The notes: generated by a model not told the origin, from the letters alone. A stretch of DNA of 64,000 bases from Oceanobacillus jordanicus (GCF_022095695.1 NZ_JAIFZM010000006.1:1-64000), one strand, 5' to 3'. Shown: positions 44,363 to 54,841, counted from the first letter of the stretch. Made by a program: numbers and translations.

Positions 44363-45625
44363 TTAGAACCCTAGTTTCCCTGCATACTCTCCCATTTCCC
44401 ATTCCTGCTTCATCGTTTTGCGGTGGTTTTCTTGTAATTCCTTCACAATTTCCTCTGCATCTACTTGTTTTTCATAATGCCATTTTAATGCGATAGACAT
44501 ATAGAGCTCGTTTAGCTGGGCGATGGATAATCCCTTCGTCTGCTTTGTTAACTGTGAAATAGCAGTCTCGTCAAGGAACCGTTCTAGCCCCTTACTACGT
44601 AAATAGGTTTCGCGCAGCGGTTCGCCGGGCTGTTTAATTTCATAAGCTCGGTCAAATCTACCAGCTCGGTTAATAAGTGCTGGATCAATTTTCTCTGGAT
44701 AGTTTGTGGTACCGATAAGGAAAATGCCTTCCTTTGAAGTCGCGCCATCCAACGTATTTAAAAATACGGAGCGTGACTCTTCTGGCATGGAATCAATGTC
44801 TTCAATGATTAATGCTAGTGGTGCCATTTTGGTTACTGTAGCGAAAACCTCGCTAATGGAGTAGCTTGATGTATATTCGGTTATTTGCCAATAGACGACA
44901 GGAGCAGGCACACTTCCGGCAATCGATTTGACGAGCGTCGTTTTTCCATTACCAGGACTTCCGTATAGGAGAATTCCTCGTTTATAAGGAATTTTAAACT
45001 CCTTATAAAACTCCCCGCCCTTAACAAAGAACTCATCAATGGAACGGAAAATATCTGTTTTTACGTGGTCATCTAACAGGACGTTCTCTCGGGATACCTG
45101 ATTGTTTAATTTTTCCTTAGAGCGATTGAGCCCCGCATCTGTATCTGTTAATACTGTAATACCTTCTGTCATGAATTCACGTTGCTTTAATGTAATATAT
45201 TCAAGGAAGTGTAGGAGATCTTGATCACATCGCGCAAATAAAAAAGAACGTTCGAAGCTCATATGGTTTTGATGGTTTGGTATTTTTATGCTCGCAACAT
45301 GAAAAGTAGGAAAGTAAAAGAAATGATTACTTAACGAAGGCTTAATTTTGTATTTATCAGTCTCGTTATAGGAAATGGTGGAGACAGCTGCTCTATCATA
45401 GATGGAGCTCAATGTTTGTATGGCTGGATCTTTTTCCTGCAACATCATTTCGATGGATTCGTCTAATTCGTCTAGTCCTTCTTCTGCTTCATACACAGTT
45501 AGTTCTTCGCCGAATTGTTCTTCTAAGAGTTGATGTGCTTTGTTGAGTGGGTAGGCAAATTCATAGTAGTGGGGAAGTTCAGCTGGCGTAATATTTTTAA
45601 GATTAATAAGCGATTTTGTTTTCAT
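44363..45625 (-). CDS. AAA family ATPase (YjoB/BCS1-like)
   Basis: A 420 aa protein. The N-terminal 190 residues have no recognisable motif; the AAA module follows with Walker A GSPGNGKTT (about residue 216), Walker B LALIIEDIDSM and a second region of homology GTTNYPEKIDPALINRAGRFDR. Size and order recall B. subtilis YjoB, a stress-induced ATPase of unclear role. ATG 45625 has AAGGAG 6 nt upstream. A family B repeat lies immediately upstream, so the promoter is in or beyond it. Confidence 0.82.
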   Translation of the reverse strand: MKTKSLINLKNITPAELPHYYEFAYPLNKAHQLLEEQFGEELTVYEAEEGLDELDESIEMMLQEKDPAIQTLSSIYDRAAVSTISYNETDKYKIKPSLSNHFFYFPTFHVASIKIPNHQNHMSFERSFLFARCDQDLLHFLEYITLKQREFMTEGITVLTDTDAGLNRSKEKLNNQVSRENVLLDDHVKTDIFRSIDEFFVKGGEFYKEFKIPYKRGILLYGSPGNGKTTLVKSIAGSVPAPVVYWQITEYTSSYSISEVFATVTKMAPLALIIEDIDSMPEESRSVFLNTLDGATSKEGIFLIGTTNYPEKIDPALINRAGRFDRAYEIKQPGEPLRETYLRSKGLERFLDETAISQLTKQTKGLSIAQLNELYMSIALKWHYEKQVDAEEIVKELQENHRKTMKQEWEMGEYAGKLGF

Positions 45626-45650
45626 GAAAGACTCCTTTTCACTTTGTTGG

Positions 45651-45808
45651 TTTATCCCGGCGCAACCGTCCGTAAAGACTCGCACTTCAAAATATGAAGT
45701 GAAACCGTGATTTTTAAGCGGGAGTAAACGCTAACACCCTGATTCGTTCAACTAACAATCAGTGGGGGAAGAACGAAACCCCCCACTGATTGAAGTTTCA
45801 CTTTATAA
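45651..45808 (+). repeat. Family B repeat, copy B2 (long form)
   Basis: It starts TTTATCCCGGCGCAAC, contains GCTAACACCCTGATTCG and the stem AATCAGTGGGGG/CCCCCACTGATT (45757-45792 region), and ends AGTTTCACTTTATAA. It fills most of the 338-bp gap between the AAA ATPase gene and the methyltransferase gene; the rest is AT-rich with a small GGGAATA duplication near 45868. Confidence 0.8.
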
Positions 45809-45963
45809 ATCCCATCATACCACACTCCCTAACCGTTATTTGCAGAAAAGTGAATTTTTTACACAGGGAATAGGGAATAATGAATAATGAGAGATAATCG
45901 GTCTTTACTTTCGATTTTACAGAACACATGCGATAATAAGAAAAAAGAGTTAAGGATGTCGAG

Positions 45964-47157
45964 ATGCAAAAAACGATTGAACTAAAAGTCAAAGAACCAT
46001 TTATACAGGATTTTCAAAAGGGCGTTCCATTAGTTAGTAAGGAAGCGATCACGAACGAATCTGCCTTGAAAGAAGAGGGAGCCATTATTGATTTGGTTGA
46101 CTCTACAAATAACTTTCTTGGAAGAGGTTATTATGGGCGGCAAAACAAGGGGATTGGCTGGGTGTTAACAAATAAGCAGGATGAAGCAATTGACTTCTCC
46201 TTCTTCCAGCGAAAAATCCTTAAGGCGATAAATAAGCGCCAAGGCTTTTATCAGGATGAAGAGACGACCGCTTTTCGTTTGTTTAATGGCGAAGGAGACG
46301 GAATCGGCGGACTTACTATCGATTACTTTGATGGCTATTACCTGATCAATTGGTATAGCGATGGAATTTATACGTTCAAAGAACAAGTTATCCAAGTACT
46401 GGACAACCTCGGTGATTATAAAGCTATTTATGAAAAGAAGCGTTTTGACACAAAGGGAAAATATATGGAAGATGATGACTTTGTCAAAGGTGAACGTGGT
46501 GAATTTCCACTTATCATTAAAGAAAATGGCATGCGCTATGCTGTCTATTTAAATGACGGGGCCATGGTAGGGATATTCTTGGATCAAAGAGAAGTAAGAA
46601 AAGCCATTCGTGATAAGTACGCAAAGGGCAAGCATGTGTTAAATACGTTTTCTTATACAGGAGCTTTTTCCATAGCCGCCACGCTAGGTGGTGCAGATAA
46701 GACGACGAGCGTCGACCTTGCCAAACGTTCCAAAGCAAAAACGATTGAACAATTTAGCGTTAACGATATTGACTTTGAACAGCATGATATCCGGGTTATG
46801 GACGTATTTGATTATTTCCAGTATGCGCAACGTCATCAATTGAAATTTGATATGGTGGTACTTGACCCACCAAGCTTTGCAAGGTCAAAAAAACGTACGT
46901 TTAGTACCTCAAAGGATTATCCAAAGCTTCTAATGGATACCGTATCTATTACAAAGAAAAATGGCGTGATTGTCGCATCGACAAACAATGCCAGCTTTGG
47001 AATGAGAAAGTTCAAGGGCTTTGTGGAAAAGGCCTTTAAGCAAATGAATACAGGCTACAAAATTTTAGAGGAATACCATCTTCCGGCTGACTTTCAGGTA
47101 GATCGTAAATTCCAACAAGGAAACTACTTAAAGGTGCTGTTTATACAGGTGAAATAG
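45964..47157 (+). CDS. Class I rRNA methyltransferase, RlmI-like (YwbD type)
   Basis: A 397 aa protein. An N-terminal PUA domain (about residues 1-80) and a central domain with YEKKRFDTKGKY precede a Rossmann SAM-binding domain (LNTFSYTGAFSIAATLGGA) and the catalytic-loop motif LDPPSFARSK. The family methylates C5 of a cytidine in 23S rRNA. Length equals the Bacillus orthologue. Monocistronic, with a good terminator. Confidence 0.9.
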   Translation: MQKTIELKVKEPFIQDFQKGVPLVSKEAITNESALKEEGAIIDLVDSTNNFLGRGYYGRQNKGIGWVLTNKQDEAIDFSFFQRKILKAINKRQGFYQDEETTAFRLFNGEGDGIGGLTIDYFDGYYLINWYSDGIYTFKEQVIQVLDNLGDYKAIYEKKRFDTKGKYMEDDDFVKGERGEFPLIIKENGMRYAVYLNDGAMVGIFLDQREVRKAIRDKYAKGKHVLNTFSYTGAFSIAATLGGADKTTSVDLAKRSKAKTIEQFSVNDIDFEQHDIRVMDVFDYFQYAQRHQLKFDMVVLDPPSFARSKKRTFSTSKDYPKLLMDTVSITKKNGVIVASTNNASFGMRKFKGFVEKAFKQMNTGYKILEEYHLPADFQVDRKFQQGNYLKVLFIQVK

Positions 47158-47161
47158 TCTT

Positions 47162-47198
47162 AATCGCTTTGCTAGAAAAATTAGCAAGGCGATTTTTT
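47162..47198 (+). terminator. Terminator after the RlmI-like gene
   Basis: A 13-bp stem, AATCGCTTTGCTA with TAGCAAGGCGATT, a 7-nt loop, then Ts. Confidence 0.9.
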
Positions 47199-47228
47199 TG
47201 CGAAAGTTATTGTATATTTATTCTAAAT

Positions 47229-47246
47229 AATGCATAATAATTCATA
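47229..47246. promoter_or_regulatory. Candidate ARG box (AhrC/ArgR site) upstream of argF
   Basis: The minus strand reads TATGAATTATTATGCATT, agreeing at 13 of 18 positions with the Bacillus ARG box consensus. It lies 23 nt before the argF start, where bound AhrC would block the promoter. Confidence 0.65.
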
Positions 47247-47269
47247 TACATTCTGAAGGGTGGAGATGG

Positions 47270-48238
47270 ATGGTGACGATGGAATTAAAAGAAGCGCCAA
47301 ATAGTATGAAGTCTTTAAAGGGCCGTGATTTTCTAACATTAGGCGATTACAAACAGGAAGAAATCAACTACTTACTTGAATTAGCAGAACAGCTTAAGGT
47401 AAAAAGGAAAGCTGGACAGGAGGAATCCACTCTAACAGGAAAAACGCTTGGCATGATATTTGAAAAGGCTTCGACTCGAACTAGGGTTTCTTTTGAGGCT
47501 GGTATCTATCAGCTCGGAGGAAATGGAATATTTTTAAGCACAAAGGATTTACAAATTGGCAGGGGTGAGCCAATTGCCGATACTGCCAAGGTATTATCAG
47601 GATATCTAGATGGAATTATGATTCGAACTTTTTCTCAAGAGACGGTCCAAGAGCTTGCTGCAAATGCTAGTATCCCTGTTATAAATGGACTTACTGACCT
47701 TTATCATCCCTGTCAGGTGCTTGCAGACTTGTTAACAATCAAAGAACAAAAAGGTGTACTTGAAGGAGTTAACATTACATACATTGGCGACGGGAATAAT
47801 ATGGCGAATTCACTCATGATTGGGGCAGGTTTAATGGGGATGAATCTTACAGTTTGTGCTCCGGATGGCTATATCCCAATGAAGGAAGAAATAGACAAGG
47901 CAAAACAGCTTGCAGCAATCTCGGGTGGAAAGATTGTGGTGGAGTCTAATCCGAATGAAGCTGTGCAAGATACGGATATTGTATATACAGACGTGTGGGC
48001 GAGTATGGGGCAGGAAAAGGAGCAACAACAAAGAATAGAAGCATTCCAGCATTATCAGGTTACATCTGAGCTTCTTTCTTTAGCAAAGCCGGACGTTTCG
48101 TTTATGCATTGCCTTCCAGCACACAGAGGAGAAGAGGTAGATGCAGCGGTCATCGATGGAAAACAATCTGTCGTATTTCAGCAAGCTGAAAATAGACTTC
48201 ACGCGCAAAAAGCATTGATGAGTTCGATTATGAAATAA
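47270..48238 (+). CDS. argF: Ornithine carbamoyltransferase
   Basis: A 322 aa enzyme making citrulline from ornithine and carbamoyl phosphate. Carbamoyl-phosphate loop EKASTRTR (about residue 65), IRTF, HPCQ and the ornithine-binding MHCLPAHRGEE are all present. It is a solitary gene with an ARG-box-like site upstream, which fits arginine-repressed biosynthesis more than a catabolic arc operon. The start could be ATG 47270 or GTG 47273, since GGTGGAG is close. Confidence 0.95.
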   Translation: MVTMELKEAPNSMKSLKGRDFLTLGDYKQEEINYLLELAEQLKVKRKAGQEESTLTGKTLGMIFEKASTRTRVSFEAGIYQLGGNGIFLSTKDLQIGRGEPIADTAKVLSGYLDGIMIRTFSQETVQELAANASIPVINGLTDLYHPCQVLADLLTIKEQKGVLEGVNITYIGDGNNMANSLMIGAGLMGMNLTVCAPDGYIPMKEEIDKAKQLAAISGGKIVVESNPNEAVQDTDIVYTDVWASMGQEKEQQQRIEAFQHYQVTSELLSLAKPDVSFMHCLPAHRGEEVDAAVIDGKQSVVFQQAENRLHAQKALMSSIMK

Positions 48239-48240
48239 CT

Positions 48241-48292
48241 AAAAAACGCTGAGCTCGCTACAGTAATCTGTAGCTGGTCTCAGCATTTTTTG
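48241..48292. terminator. Terminator after argF
   Basis: Long hairpin: CGCTGAG/CTCAGC outer stem and GCTACAG/CTGTAGC inner stem, with A-run before and TTTTTT after; likely bidirectional. Confidence 0.85.
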
Positions 48293-48313
48293 TCCGGTCT
48301 TAATAGCAATAAG

Positions 48314-48333
48314 ATCCCACCAAATGAGTTTCA
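48314..48333 (+). repeat. Remnant of family B (right end)
   Basis: ATCCCACCAAATGAGTTTCA matches the right end of copy B4 (CCCCACCAAATGAAATTTC). Its final TCA is the stop codon TGA of thrB on the minus strand, the same placement as B3 at thiD. Confidence 0.5.
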
Positions 48334-49218
48334 GTATATTTGCATGCCCTCCTGATCGATCTGGGCAACTTTCACTTGTAAGTCCGGAAATAGTTCTTGC
48401 AGGTGTCGAGCTAAGGAGCGGCCAGTCCCTTTTCGCGCAAATGAGATCATAGAGGGACCTGCCCCGCTTATAACAGTGCCATAGCTCCCAGCCAACTTTG
48501 CTTCTCGCTTAATCATCTCATAATGGGGGAGTAACCCGGCTCGGTATGGCTCGTGAAACAAGTCCTTCTCCATCATTTCTCCCGCTAGTTTTACGTTTCC
48601 TGAAGCTAAAGCAGCAATTAGTACATTGCTAAGACTGCTTGCTGTTGCTGCTTGTTTTCGAGTGAAGTGGTCTGGCAATACATTTCTGGCTTCCTCTGTT
48701 TTTAACTCAAAGGAGGGGATACTTATAACAGCTTCTAGTTCGAAAAGGGGAAGCTTGACGTAATGTACCTCCTCTTCTTCTACGGTGGAGATGACTAATC
48801 CTCCCAATAAGGAAGCAGCTATATTATCTGGGTGGCCTTCCAATGCAGTGCCAAACTTCAGTATGGCTTCACTAGACAGATTGAGATGGCATAGTTGGTT
48901 TGCTATTTCTACCCCAGCGAGGGCCGCTGCAGCACTACTGCCAAGACCACGAGCTAATGGAATGTCACTGGTGACCCTCACCTTACAAGGAGGTAGTACT
49001 AAGTCAAATTGGTCAGCTGTCTGCTTGGCAATTTGGTAAATAAAATGTTCCTCATAGGTTGTAATAGTTGGAAGCAGGTCGGAAACGTGGATAAATTCCC
49101 ATTCATCCTGTGTTTTAACTTCCAGTGTTAAATATAAGTTCAGCGCAATTCCTGCTGAATCAAATGCCGGCCCTAAGTTTGCGGAGCTGGCAGGAACGCT
49201 AATACGAAAAGCTGTCAT
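48331..49218 (-). CDS. thrB: Homoserine kinase
   Basis: A 295 aa GHMP kinase phosphorylating homoserine for threonine synthesis. N-terminal [18 protein letters not shown] loop [16 protein letters not shown] (about residues 83-98) and C-terminal [10 protein letters not shown] are the three family motifs. It overlaps thrC by 4 nt and closes the hom-thrC-thrB operon. Confidence 0.96.
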   Translation of the reverse strand: MTAFRISVPASSANLGPAFDSAGIALNLYLTLEVKTQDEWEFIHVSDLLPTITTYEEHFIYQIAKQTADQFDLVLPPCKVRVTSDIPLARGLGSSAAAALAGVEIANQLCHLNLSSEAILKFGTALEGHPDNIAASLLGGLVISTVEEEEVHYVKLPLFELEAVISIPSFELKTEEARNVLPDHFTRKQAATASSLSNVLIAALASGNVKLAGEMMEKDLFHEPYRAGLLPHYEMIKREAKLAGSYGTVISGAGPSMISFARKGTGRSLARHLQELFPDLQVKVAQIDQEGMQIY

Positions 49219-50276
49219 ACTGTCACCGTACTTCCAATATAGCGTAGCAGAGAGTCTGAATCATTCGGAAGGGCAACAGGCTTAACCTCCATCTGTTCAA
49301 TAGCAGTCTGTGGATCCTTTAGACCATTTCCTGTTAGAACGGTAACGACCTTGCTGCCCTTCGGAATAACTCCTTGCTCACATTGCTGGATGACACCTGC
49401 AATGGATGCGCAGGAGCCTGGTTCAGCAAATATTCCTTCCTGCTGGGCCAATAGTTTAAAAGCTTTTGTAATTTCTTTATCCGTAACAGAACCAATTATT
49501 CCAGCCGATTCGTCTCTTGCGGCAACCGCGAGTTTCCAACTTGCTGGATTACCAATTCGAATTGCTGTTGCAATTGTTTCAGGATCTTTAATAATTTGAT
49601 CCTTTACGATAGCTGCTGCTCCCTCTGCTTCAAATCCAAACATTTGTGGAAGGCCGCTATCTGTCTTTTCGTTATACTCCTTAAATCCTTTCCAATAGGC
49701 ACTAATATTCCCGGCATTCCCAACAGGGATAGCAAGGATGTCAGGGGAGGCCCCTAATTGTTCGCACACTTCAAAAGCAGCTGTCTTTTGTCCTTCTAGT
49801 CTGTACGGATTGACGGAGTTAACCAGGGTGACATCTGCCTTTTCACTAATTTCCCTCACCATTGAAAGGGCTTCGTCAAAATTCCCGTCAATCTCTACAA
49901 TTTCTGCTCCGTACATAATAGCCTGCGCGAGTTTCCCCATTGCTACCTTCCCTTTTGGGATAACAATAATAGCCCGGATGCCAGCTTTAGCCGCATACGC
50001 CGCGGCGGAAGCCGAAGTATTACCTGTAGACGCGCATACAATGGCATTACTTCCTTCCTCTACCGCTTTTGCTACAGCCATCACCATTCCTCTGTCTTTA
50101 AAAGAACCTGTCGGGTTTGCGCCTTCTACTTTTCCATATAATTCGATCCCAAGCTGTTCGGATAAATTTTTAAAATGGACAAAAGGAGTGTTTCCTTCTC
50201 CTAGGCTGATATCTGGTGTGTTTTCGGTTACAGGCAAATATTCCTTATAATGTTTTAGTAACCCCTGCCATTTCAC
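49215..50276 (-). CDS. thrC: Threonine synthase
   Basis: A 353 aa PLP enzyme converting phosphohomoserine to threonine. The PLP lysine is in GSFKDRGM (about residue 56), with [10 protein letters not shown] and the phosphate-binding [12 protein letters not shown] 50276 is chosen because AGGGAG lies 9 nt upstream and the length then equals B. subtilis ThrC; ATG 50285 abuts the site. It begins inside the hom coding end (32-nt overlap). Confidence 0.95.
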   Translation of the reverse strand: MKWQGLLKHYKEYLPVTENTPDISLGEGNTPFVHFKNLSEQLGIELYGKVEGANPTGSFKDRGMVMAVAKAVEEGSNAIVCASTGNTSASAAAYAAKAGIRAIIVIPKGKVAMGKLAQAIMYGAEIVEIDGNFDEALSMVREISEKADVTLVNSVNPYRLEGQKTAAFEVCEQLGASPDILAIPVGNAGNISAYWKGFKEYNEKTDSGLPQMFGFEAEGAAAIVKDQIIKDPETIATAIRIGNPASWKLAVAARDESAGIIGSVTDKEITKAFKLLAQQEGIFAEPGSCASIAGVIQQCEQGVIPKGSKVVTVLTGNGLKDPQTAIEQMEVKPVALPNDSDSLLRYIGSTVTV

Positions 50277-51573
50277 GTTCAACATCTCCCTCAACTTTGT
50301 AGTAGCTTTTTACTTCCATAACCACATCTAAATTCTTTAGATCATGTAAGGAATGATTAAATGTTTCTAAAGACGTTTGGTGTGTGACTAAAATGATTTC
50401 CGCAACTTCATGTTTCTTCACGGGTGTCTGTAAAATCCGCTTGAAACTAATATTAAACGTATTAAAAAGAGAAGAGATAGTGGAAAAAGCTCCTACTTCG
50501 TCTTTTACATGCAAACGGATATAATATTGACCGAGTCGCTTATCTGCTGTTTTTAACTCTTTTTTAAAGCGTGGTTTAACGGCACTGTGACCGCTCACTC
50601 CTAGCTTCATGTTTTTAATAACTGTTACAAGGTCAGAGACAACAGCAGTGGCTGTAGGTAGGCTACCAGCACCTGGACCATAAAACATCGTTTCGCCAAC
50701 TGCTTCTCCATATACATAGACTGCGTTATATTCATTCTTCACATCTGCTAGTGGATGGTCTTTGGATAGCAAGGTCGGTTGGACATTTACTTCGACTTGG
50801 CCATTCTCACAGCTTGCAAAGCCAATGAGCTTCATGGTATAACCTAGGCGCTCTCCGTATTTCAAATCTTCTAGATCGAGATTTTTAATCCCTGCTACCT
50901 CCACCTCTGACAATTCGATGTCCGTGGAAAAAGCTAGTCTACCAAGGATCGCCATTTTTCTTGCTGCATCAAGTCCTTCTACATCAGCGGTGGGATCTGA
51001 TTCAGCGAATCCCAGTTCCTGTGCTTCCTTTAAGGCATTCTCATAAGAGACTCCTTCGTTATTCATTTTGGTTAAAATATAATTTGTCGTACCGTTTACA
51101 ATCCCCATTACTTGTTGAATGCGATCGGAAGAAAGGCCATCGGTGATTCCCCTTAAGATAGGGATACCGCCAGCAACACTTGCCTCATAATAAAAGTCGC
51201 AATGATTTTTATCGGCAGCTTGTTGAAGTTCTGGACCATGTAAAGCTACAAGATCTTTATTTGCCGTAACGACATGTTTCTTAGCAGAAAATGCGTCCAA
51301 AATGTGCTGGAAAGATTCCTTGATACCTCCCATTACCTCCACCACAACGTCCACTTCGGGGTCTTGTAATATATCATTTGGATCTGTGGTGAGAAGTGTC
51401 TGATCAATCGAAACATCACGCACTTTTTCAATATCCCGTACTAAGATACTTTTTACCTGTACGCTACAACCTAACCGATGTGCTAATTCTTCTTGATGGT
51501 TCTCTATGAGCTTTACAACACCTGAGCCAACTACCCCTAAACCAAGTAGACTGACAGAAACTTGCTCTCCCAC
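50245..51573 (-). CDS. hom: Homoserine dehydrogenase
   Basis: A 442 aa enzyme reducing aspartate semialdehyde to homoserine. The N-terminal NAD(P) loop is [12 protein letters not shown], the catalytic region includes VTANKDLVA and [11 protein letters not shown], and a C-terminal ACT domain (about residues 355-430; [15 protein letters not shown]) gives threonine feedback. GTG start with AGAGG 7 nt upstream. First gene of the threonine operon; no leader regulatory structure was recognised upstream. Confidence 0.96.
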   Translation of the reverse strand: MGEQVSVSLLGLGVVGSGVVKLIENHQEELAHRLGCSVQVKSILVRDIEKVRDVSIDQTLLTTDPNDILQDPEVDVVVEVMGGIKESFQHILDAFSAKKHVVTANKDLVALHGPELQQAADKNHCDFYYEASVAGGIPILRGITDGLSSDRIQQVMGIVNGTTNYILTKMNNEGVSYENALKEAQELGFAESDPTADVEGLDAARKMAILGRLAFSTDIELSEVEVAGIKNLDLEDLKYGERLGYTMKLIGFASCENGQVEVNVQPTLLSKDHPLADVKNEYNAVYVYGEAVGETMFYGPGAGSLPTATAVVSDLVTVIKNMKLGVSGHSAVKPRFKKELKTADKRLGQYYIRLHVKDEVGAFSTISSLFNTFNISFKRILQTPVKKHEVAEIILVTHQTSLETFNHSLHDLKNLDVVMEVKSYYKVEGDVEREMAGVTKTL

Positions 51574-51768
51574 ACAATCACCTCTTCGATTTTTTTGGTT
51601 ACTAGATATTTAAACACGTATAAAGAAGTATAGCAATAAGGAATTTTCCGAATATAATGTAAAACGCTTACATATACTTTTCATTTTGTAGTGCTTTGGG
51701 CCTGGAATTAACCAAACGAAGAGATGCTTAATACACTACACTATATATTGGAATGCGGAGGTGTCGAA

Positions 51769-51921
51769 ATGAGTGAAGCGAGTGTAGGATTAACCTTTAT
51801 TACGTGCTTATTAGTCGGTTCTAGCGTTGGATTGTTGTTGGGAAATCTGGAAGCTGGAGGAGCGGTTGGGTTATTATCAGGAATTCTAAGTATTGTCCTA
51901 TTTCGCAAAGGAAAGAAATGA
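51769..51921 (+). CDS. Small glycine-rich membrane protein
   Basis: A 50 aa frame starting MSEASVGLTF, with GGAGGTG well placed upstream and two hydrophobic segments (about residues 7-22 and 28-43) separated by GNLEAGG, ending in a basic FRKGKK tail. The two halves carry similar VGLL motifs, a hairpin typical of small Bacillus membrane proteins. Unknown function. The short length lowers certainty, but the site and composition support a gene. Confidence 0.55.
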   Translation: MSEASVGLTFITCLLVGSSVGLLLGNLEAGGAVGLLSGILSIVLFRKGKK

Positions 51922-51923
51922 GG

Positions 51924-52095
51924 GTAGGCGATCAATCTTTGCAGCCAATGCCGACGCACCCTTTTGCAGGGGCGTGGCTACTTTCGTTACAAGCATAAGA
52001 GTCACCATGATTTTAACATTCGTTAAAGTTCATTTAATCTTTTATAAGAATGTTTTACCCCGAACCATCCTATCGTTCGGGGCGCAGTAGCTGTG
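51924..52095 (+). repeat. Degenerate family A remnant (A4)
   Basis: The first part, GTAGGCGATCAATC, GCCGACGCACC and TTTTGCAGGGGC, aligns with the family A core; later CGAACC and GTTCGGGGCGCAGTA match the A1 unit. It begins 3 nt after the stop codon of the small membrane protein gene. Confidence 0.55.
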
Positions 52096-52179
52096 TTGTC
52101 ACAGGTGAACTTAGATGGACAATATTGGAATGAAGTGGTCTGCTTTTAATTGCATTCCCATATCGCCGCTCTATGCTTT

Positions 52180-53052
52180 TTATGTCTGTTGCCACGATTT
52201 GCGACTTATGCCAAATAATATCCACGGGGAAGGTAGCTCAAATGGATGGTAGTCTGGCAGTTTTTCTACTTCTGATGGGATTAAATCCATCCATACATAG
52301 GTATTCTCACCAGTCCTTTGAGTTAATTGTTTATAATCTGCAGTAATTGTTTCCCATAAACCTTCCTGTTGATGAATATCATCCCAAGGATAGATAGTAT
52401 GAAGGTAATGGTTTTTCTTTTGGTCTTCTTTGGTGATGAGAAAACGATTTTGCTTCTCGTTTTCATAGAAGGACCAACTAAGCAAGTTCTCATCCGTAAA
52501 CAGTTCCCATGATGCTGGGAAGGAATAATAGCATTGATAGGGGAATATGGAATAGGTTTCAAGGTATCCCTTATAGATGAGGTCTTTTTTTCTTTTTAGG
52601 GTATGTACCTCTTTCCATGGTTTCGCCCCTGTCTCAAGCTTAGAAGGACTCTGTGTGATTGTACTATAAAGTATTTTATGTGAATGAAGGCCAGCCTTTC
52701 GGAGAACCTTTTTGGCTGCAAGGTTGTTTTCTTGTGTATTGGCTCCCACCCAATGTATCCTCTCCATTTTAAATACTTCCTCTATCATGTGCTGCATTAA
52801 GGATGTAGAGAAATTTCTCCCTCTATAACGAAGGTCGCTTCGCAATCGCCCTAGCATAGCGTAATGGGAGGCGTAAAGCGAGTATCCGGCAATACTAACT
52901 AACTGACCTTTGTTGAATAAACCAAATAGCCGATTATTACCATCTAATAATCTATTAAAAATCCGAAGAACATAATCCTCTTCTATACCTGTTTCCATTT
53001 CTTCCACAAGGCGGAAATCTTGTATGGTAAGCCTTCGTATGGCGTTCTGCAT
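52180..53052 (-). CDS. GNAT family N-acetyltransferase, two-part protein
   Basis: A 290 aa protein. The N-terminal GNAT domain (about residues 1-140; LGRLRSDLRYRGRNFSTSLMQHM and GANTQENNLAAKKVLRKAGL) is followed by about 150 residues, rich in Trp and Tyr, of no recognised family. ATG 53052 has AGGAG 8 nt upstream. It stands alone on the minus strand. Confidence 0.8.
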   Translation of the reverse strand: MQNAIRRLTIQDFRLVEEMETGIEEDYVLRIFNRLLDGNNRLFGLFNKGQLVSIAGYSLYASHYAMLGRLRSDLRYRGRNFSTSLMQHMIEEVFKMERIHWVGANTQENNLAAKKVLRKAGLHSHKILYSTITQSPSKLETGAKPWKEVHTLKRKKDLIYKGYLETYSIFPYQCYYSFPASWELFTDENLLSWSFYENEKQNRFLITKEDQKKNHYLHTIYPWDDIHQQEGLWETITADYKQLTQRTGENTYVWMDLIPSEVEKLPDYHPFELPSPWILFGISRKSWQQT

Positions 53053-53284
53053 AGTGATCACTCCTAGGTACATTTTCATCTTCATGTTATACCAAGATCT
53101 TCCACTCCCAAAACAAAAAGAATTCTTCTTGTAAATTTAATTGATGCGGGGTGAGTTTAATTATCTTCATAGCTGTTATTTCTCAAAAAAGAGATTAGTA
53201 TAATCTTTAATTGGGTACTATTTCCTATGGATAGTTGAATTTTTAGTATAATTAGCATAGTATCATGATGAGAGAGGTGGGGAC

Positions 53285-54778
53285 GTGAAAGCGAGATTCC
53301 GATTGAAACTATTTGTTACCATGATTACCTTTGCTCTAATTATTTCCTTTAGTATAGCTATTATTGATTACATAAAGCTGAAGGGGGAGGCTATCACCAA
53401 TAACCAGGTGCAAATTCAACAGACAGAGGATATTGTAATGGACTCTCTGAGTAACCTAGATAAAGCGTATAGCATTTTTGATGAGGATACGACAGAGGAA
53501 ATGAAGGAACGAACCAAGGAATTGGTAGAACGCTATCAATCTAATCCTTCTTTCAAGAATTGGGATTTTGCTGCGATTAAAGAAGAAATAGGAATGGATC
53601 TCTATATTATCAATGATCAAAATGTCATCATACATACAAGCTTTCCAGAAGATCAAGGGCTGGATTTTTCAGCGTGCTGTAGTGAGTTTTCAAGCCTACT
53701 GGACGAGAGAAGGCAGGCTGGTGAATTTGCAGTGGACGAATTGGATGTGCAACAGAAGACTGGGGACTTAAAAAAGTTTAGCTATATGCCGACTCCAGAC
53801 GAGAAGTACATCATTGAATTGGGTTATTCGTTAGCTGACAAACGTATTTTTAATGAGTTTAATTTTCTTGAAGTAATACAGGATTTGGAGAATCAGTATG
53901 AGGCAATTAATGAGATAAATGTATTAAATATAGATGGGTATAAGCTTGGGGCGCCCACAGACGAAAACCTGCTCAACGGGGATAGACAGGAGGCATTTAA
54001 TCAGGCTATTCGTTCGGAAAGTACAACTGAAGTAGAGGGGGAATGGGGTGGAAATCCCGCTCTATATCGGTTTAACTACTATTCTGCTGATAATACGCAA
54101 GGTATTTCTACCAATCGGGTAGTGGAAATTAGTTATAACCATGACGGACTAGGTTCAATTTTAGAAAGAAACCGAACGATTTTTATTTGGCAACTGGCAA
54201 TCGTATTTGTAGTGACCATTATTCTTGCTCTGCTCATTTCAAAATGGGTGGCAAGGCCAATGTATATGGCGTTTCACGATCAGTTGACAGGATTGAAAAA
54301 CCGTACAGCATTTGAAGAAATTTTGGAAAAGAGAATAAAGGATCGACAAGAAACGGCAATTCTAATGATTGATTTAGATCATTTTAAAAATGTAAATGAC
54401 ATATTGGGCCATGACAAAGGCGATGAATTGCTGATTAAGCTAGCGTCCTGTATTCGCAATAACTGTCGTCAGGATGACACAGCGATCCGTATGGGTGGAG
54501 ATGAATTTATTATCGTCTTGCCTAATACAAATGGGGAGGATGTAAGCAATGTTGCTGAAAGACTACTCCAATCAGTTTCTAACCTATTTCAGTCTGTTAC
54601 AGAAGAAAGCGGTATTTCTCTGACAGCAAGTATCGGGATTAGCGTGACGCCGCAGGATGGGATTGATATTGAAACATTGTATAAAAAGGCGGATATTGCC
54701 CTATATGCTTCAAAAGAAAAAGGAAAAAACCAATACTGTGTGTATGATGCAACGAAATCATATGCCAAAAATATGTAG
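53285..54778 (+). CDS. Membrane sensor diguanylate cyclase (GGDEF)
   Basis: A 497 aa protein: N-terminal helix (about residues 8-28), an external sensing domain of about 270 residues, a second helix (about 301-320) and a cytoplasmic GGDEF domain (about 335-490). The active-site motif GGDEF is intact, and RQDD five residues upstream fits the inhibitory I-site. It should make cyclic di-GMP in response to an outside signal. No HAMP or EAL domain. GTG start after GAGGTGGGG. Confidence 0.9.
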   Translation: MKARFRLKLFVTMITFALIISFSIAIIDYIKLKGEAITNNQVQIQQTEDIVMDSLSNLDKAYSIFDEDTTEEMKERTKELVERYQSNPSFKNWDFAAIKEEIGMDLYIINDQNVIIHTSFPEDQGLDFSACCSEFSSLLDERRQAGEFAVDELDVQQKTGDLKKFSYMPTPDEKYIIELGYSLADKRIFNEFNFLEVIQDLENQYEAINEINVLNIDGYKLGAPTDENLLNGDRQEAFNQAIRSESTTEVEGEWGGNPALYRFNYYSADNTQGISTNRVVEISYNHDGLGSILERNRTIFIWQLAIVFVVTIILALLISKWVARPMYMAFHDQLTGLKNRTAFEEILEKRIKDRQETAILMIDLDHFKNVNDILGHDKGDELLIKLASCIRNNCRQDDTAIRMGGDEFIIVLPNTNGEDVSNVAERLLQSVSNLFQSVTEESGISLTASIGISVTPQDGIDIETLYKKADIALYASKEKGKNQYCVYDATKSYAKNM

Positions 54779-54815
54779 AGCTGTCAAAAGATTTTCCCCT
54801 TTTGACAGCTTTTTT
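54779..54815 (+). terminator. Terminator of the diguanylate cyclase gene
   Basis: A 12-bp stem, AGCTGTCAAAAG with CTTTTGACAGCT, then TTTTT. Confidence 0.9.
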
Positions 54816-54841
54816 CATACTGGAACGCTATGCTTTTCTTT

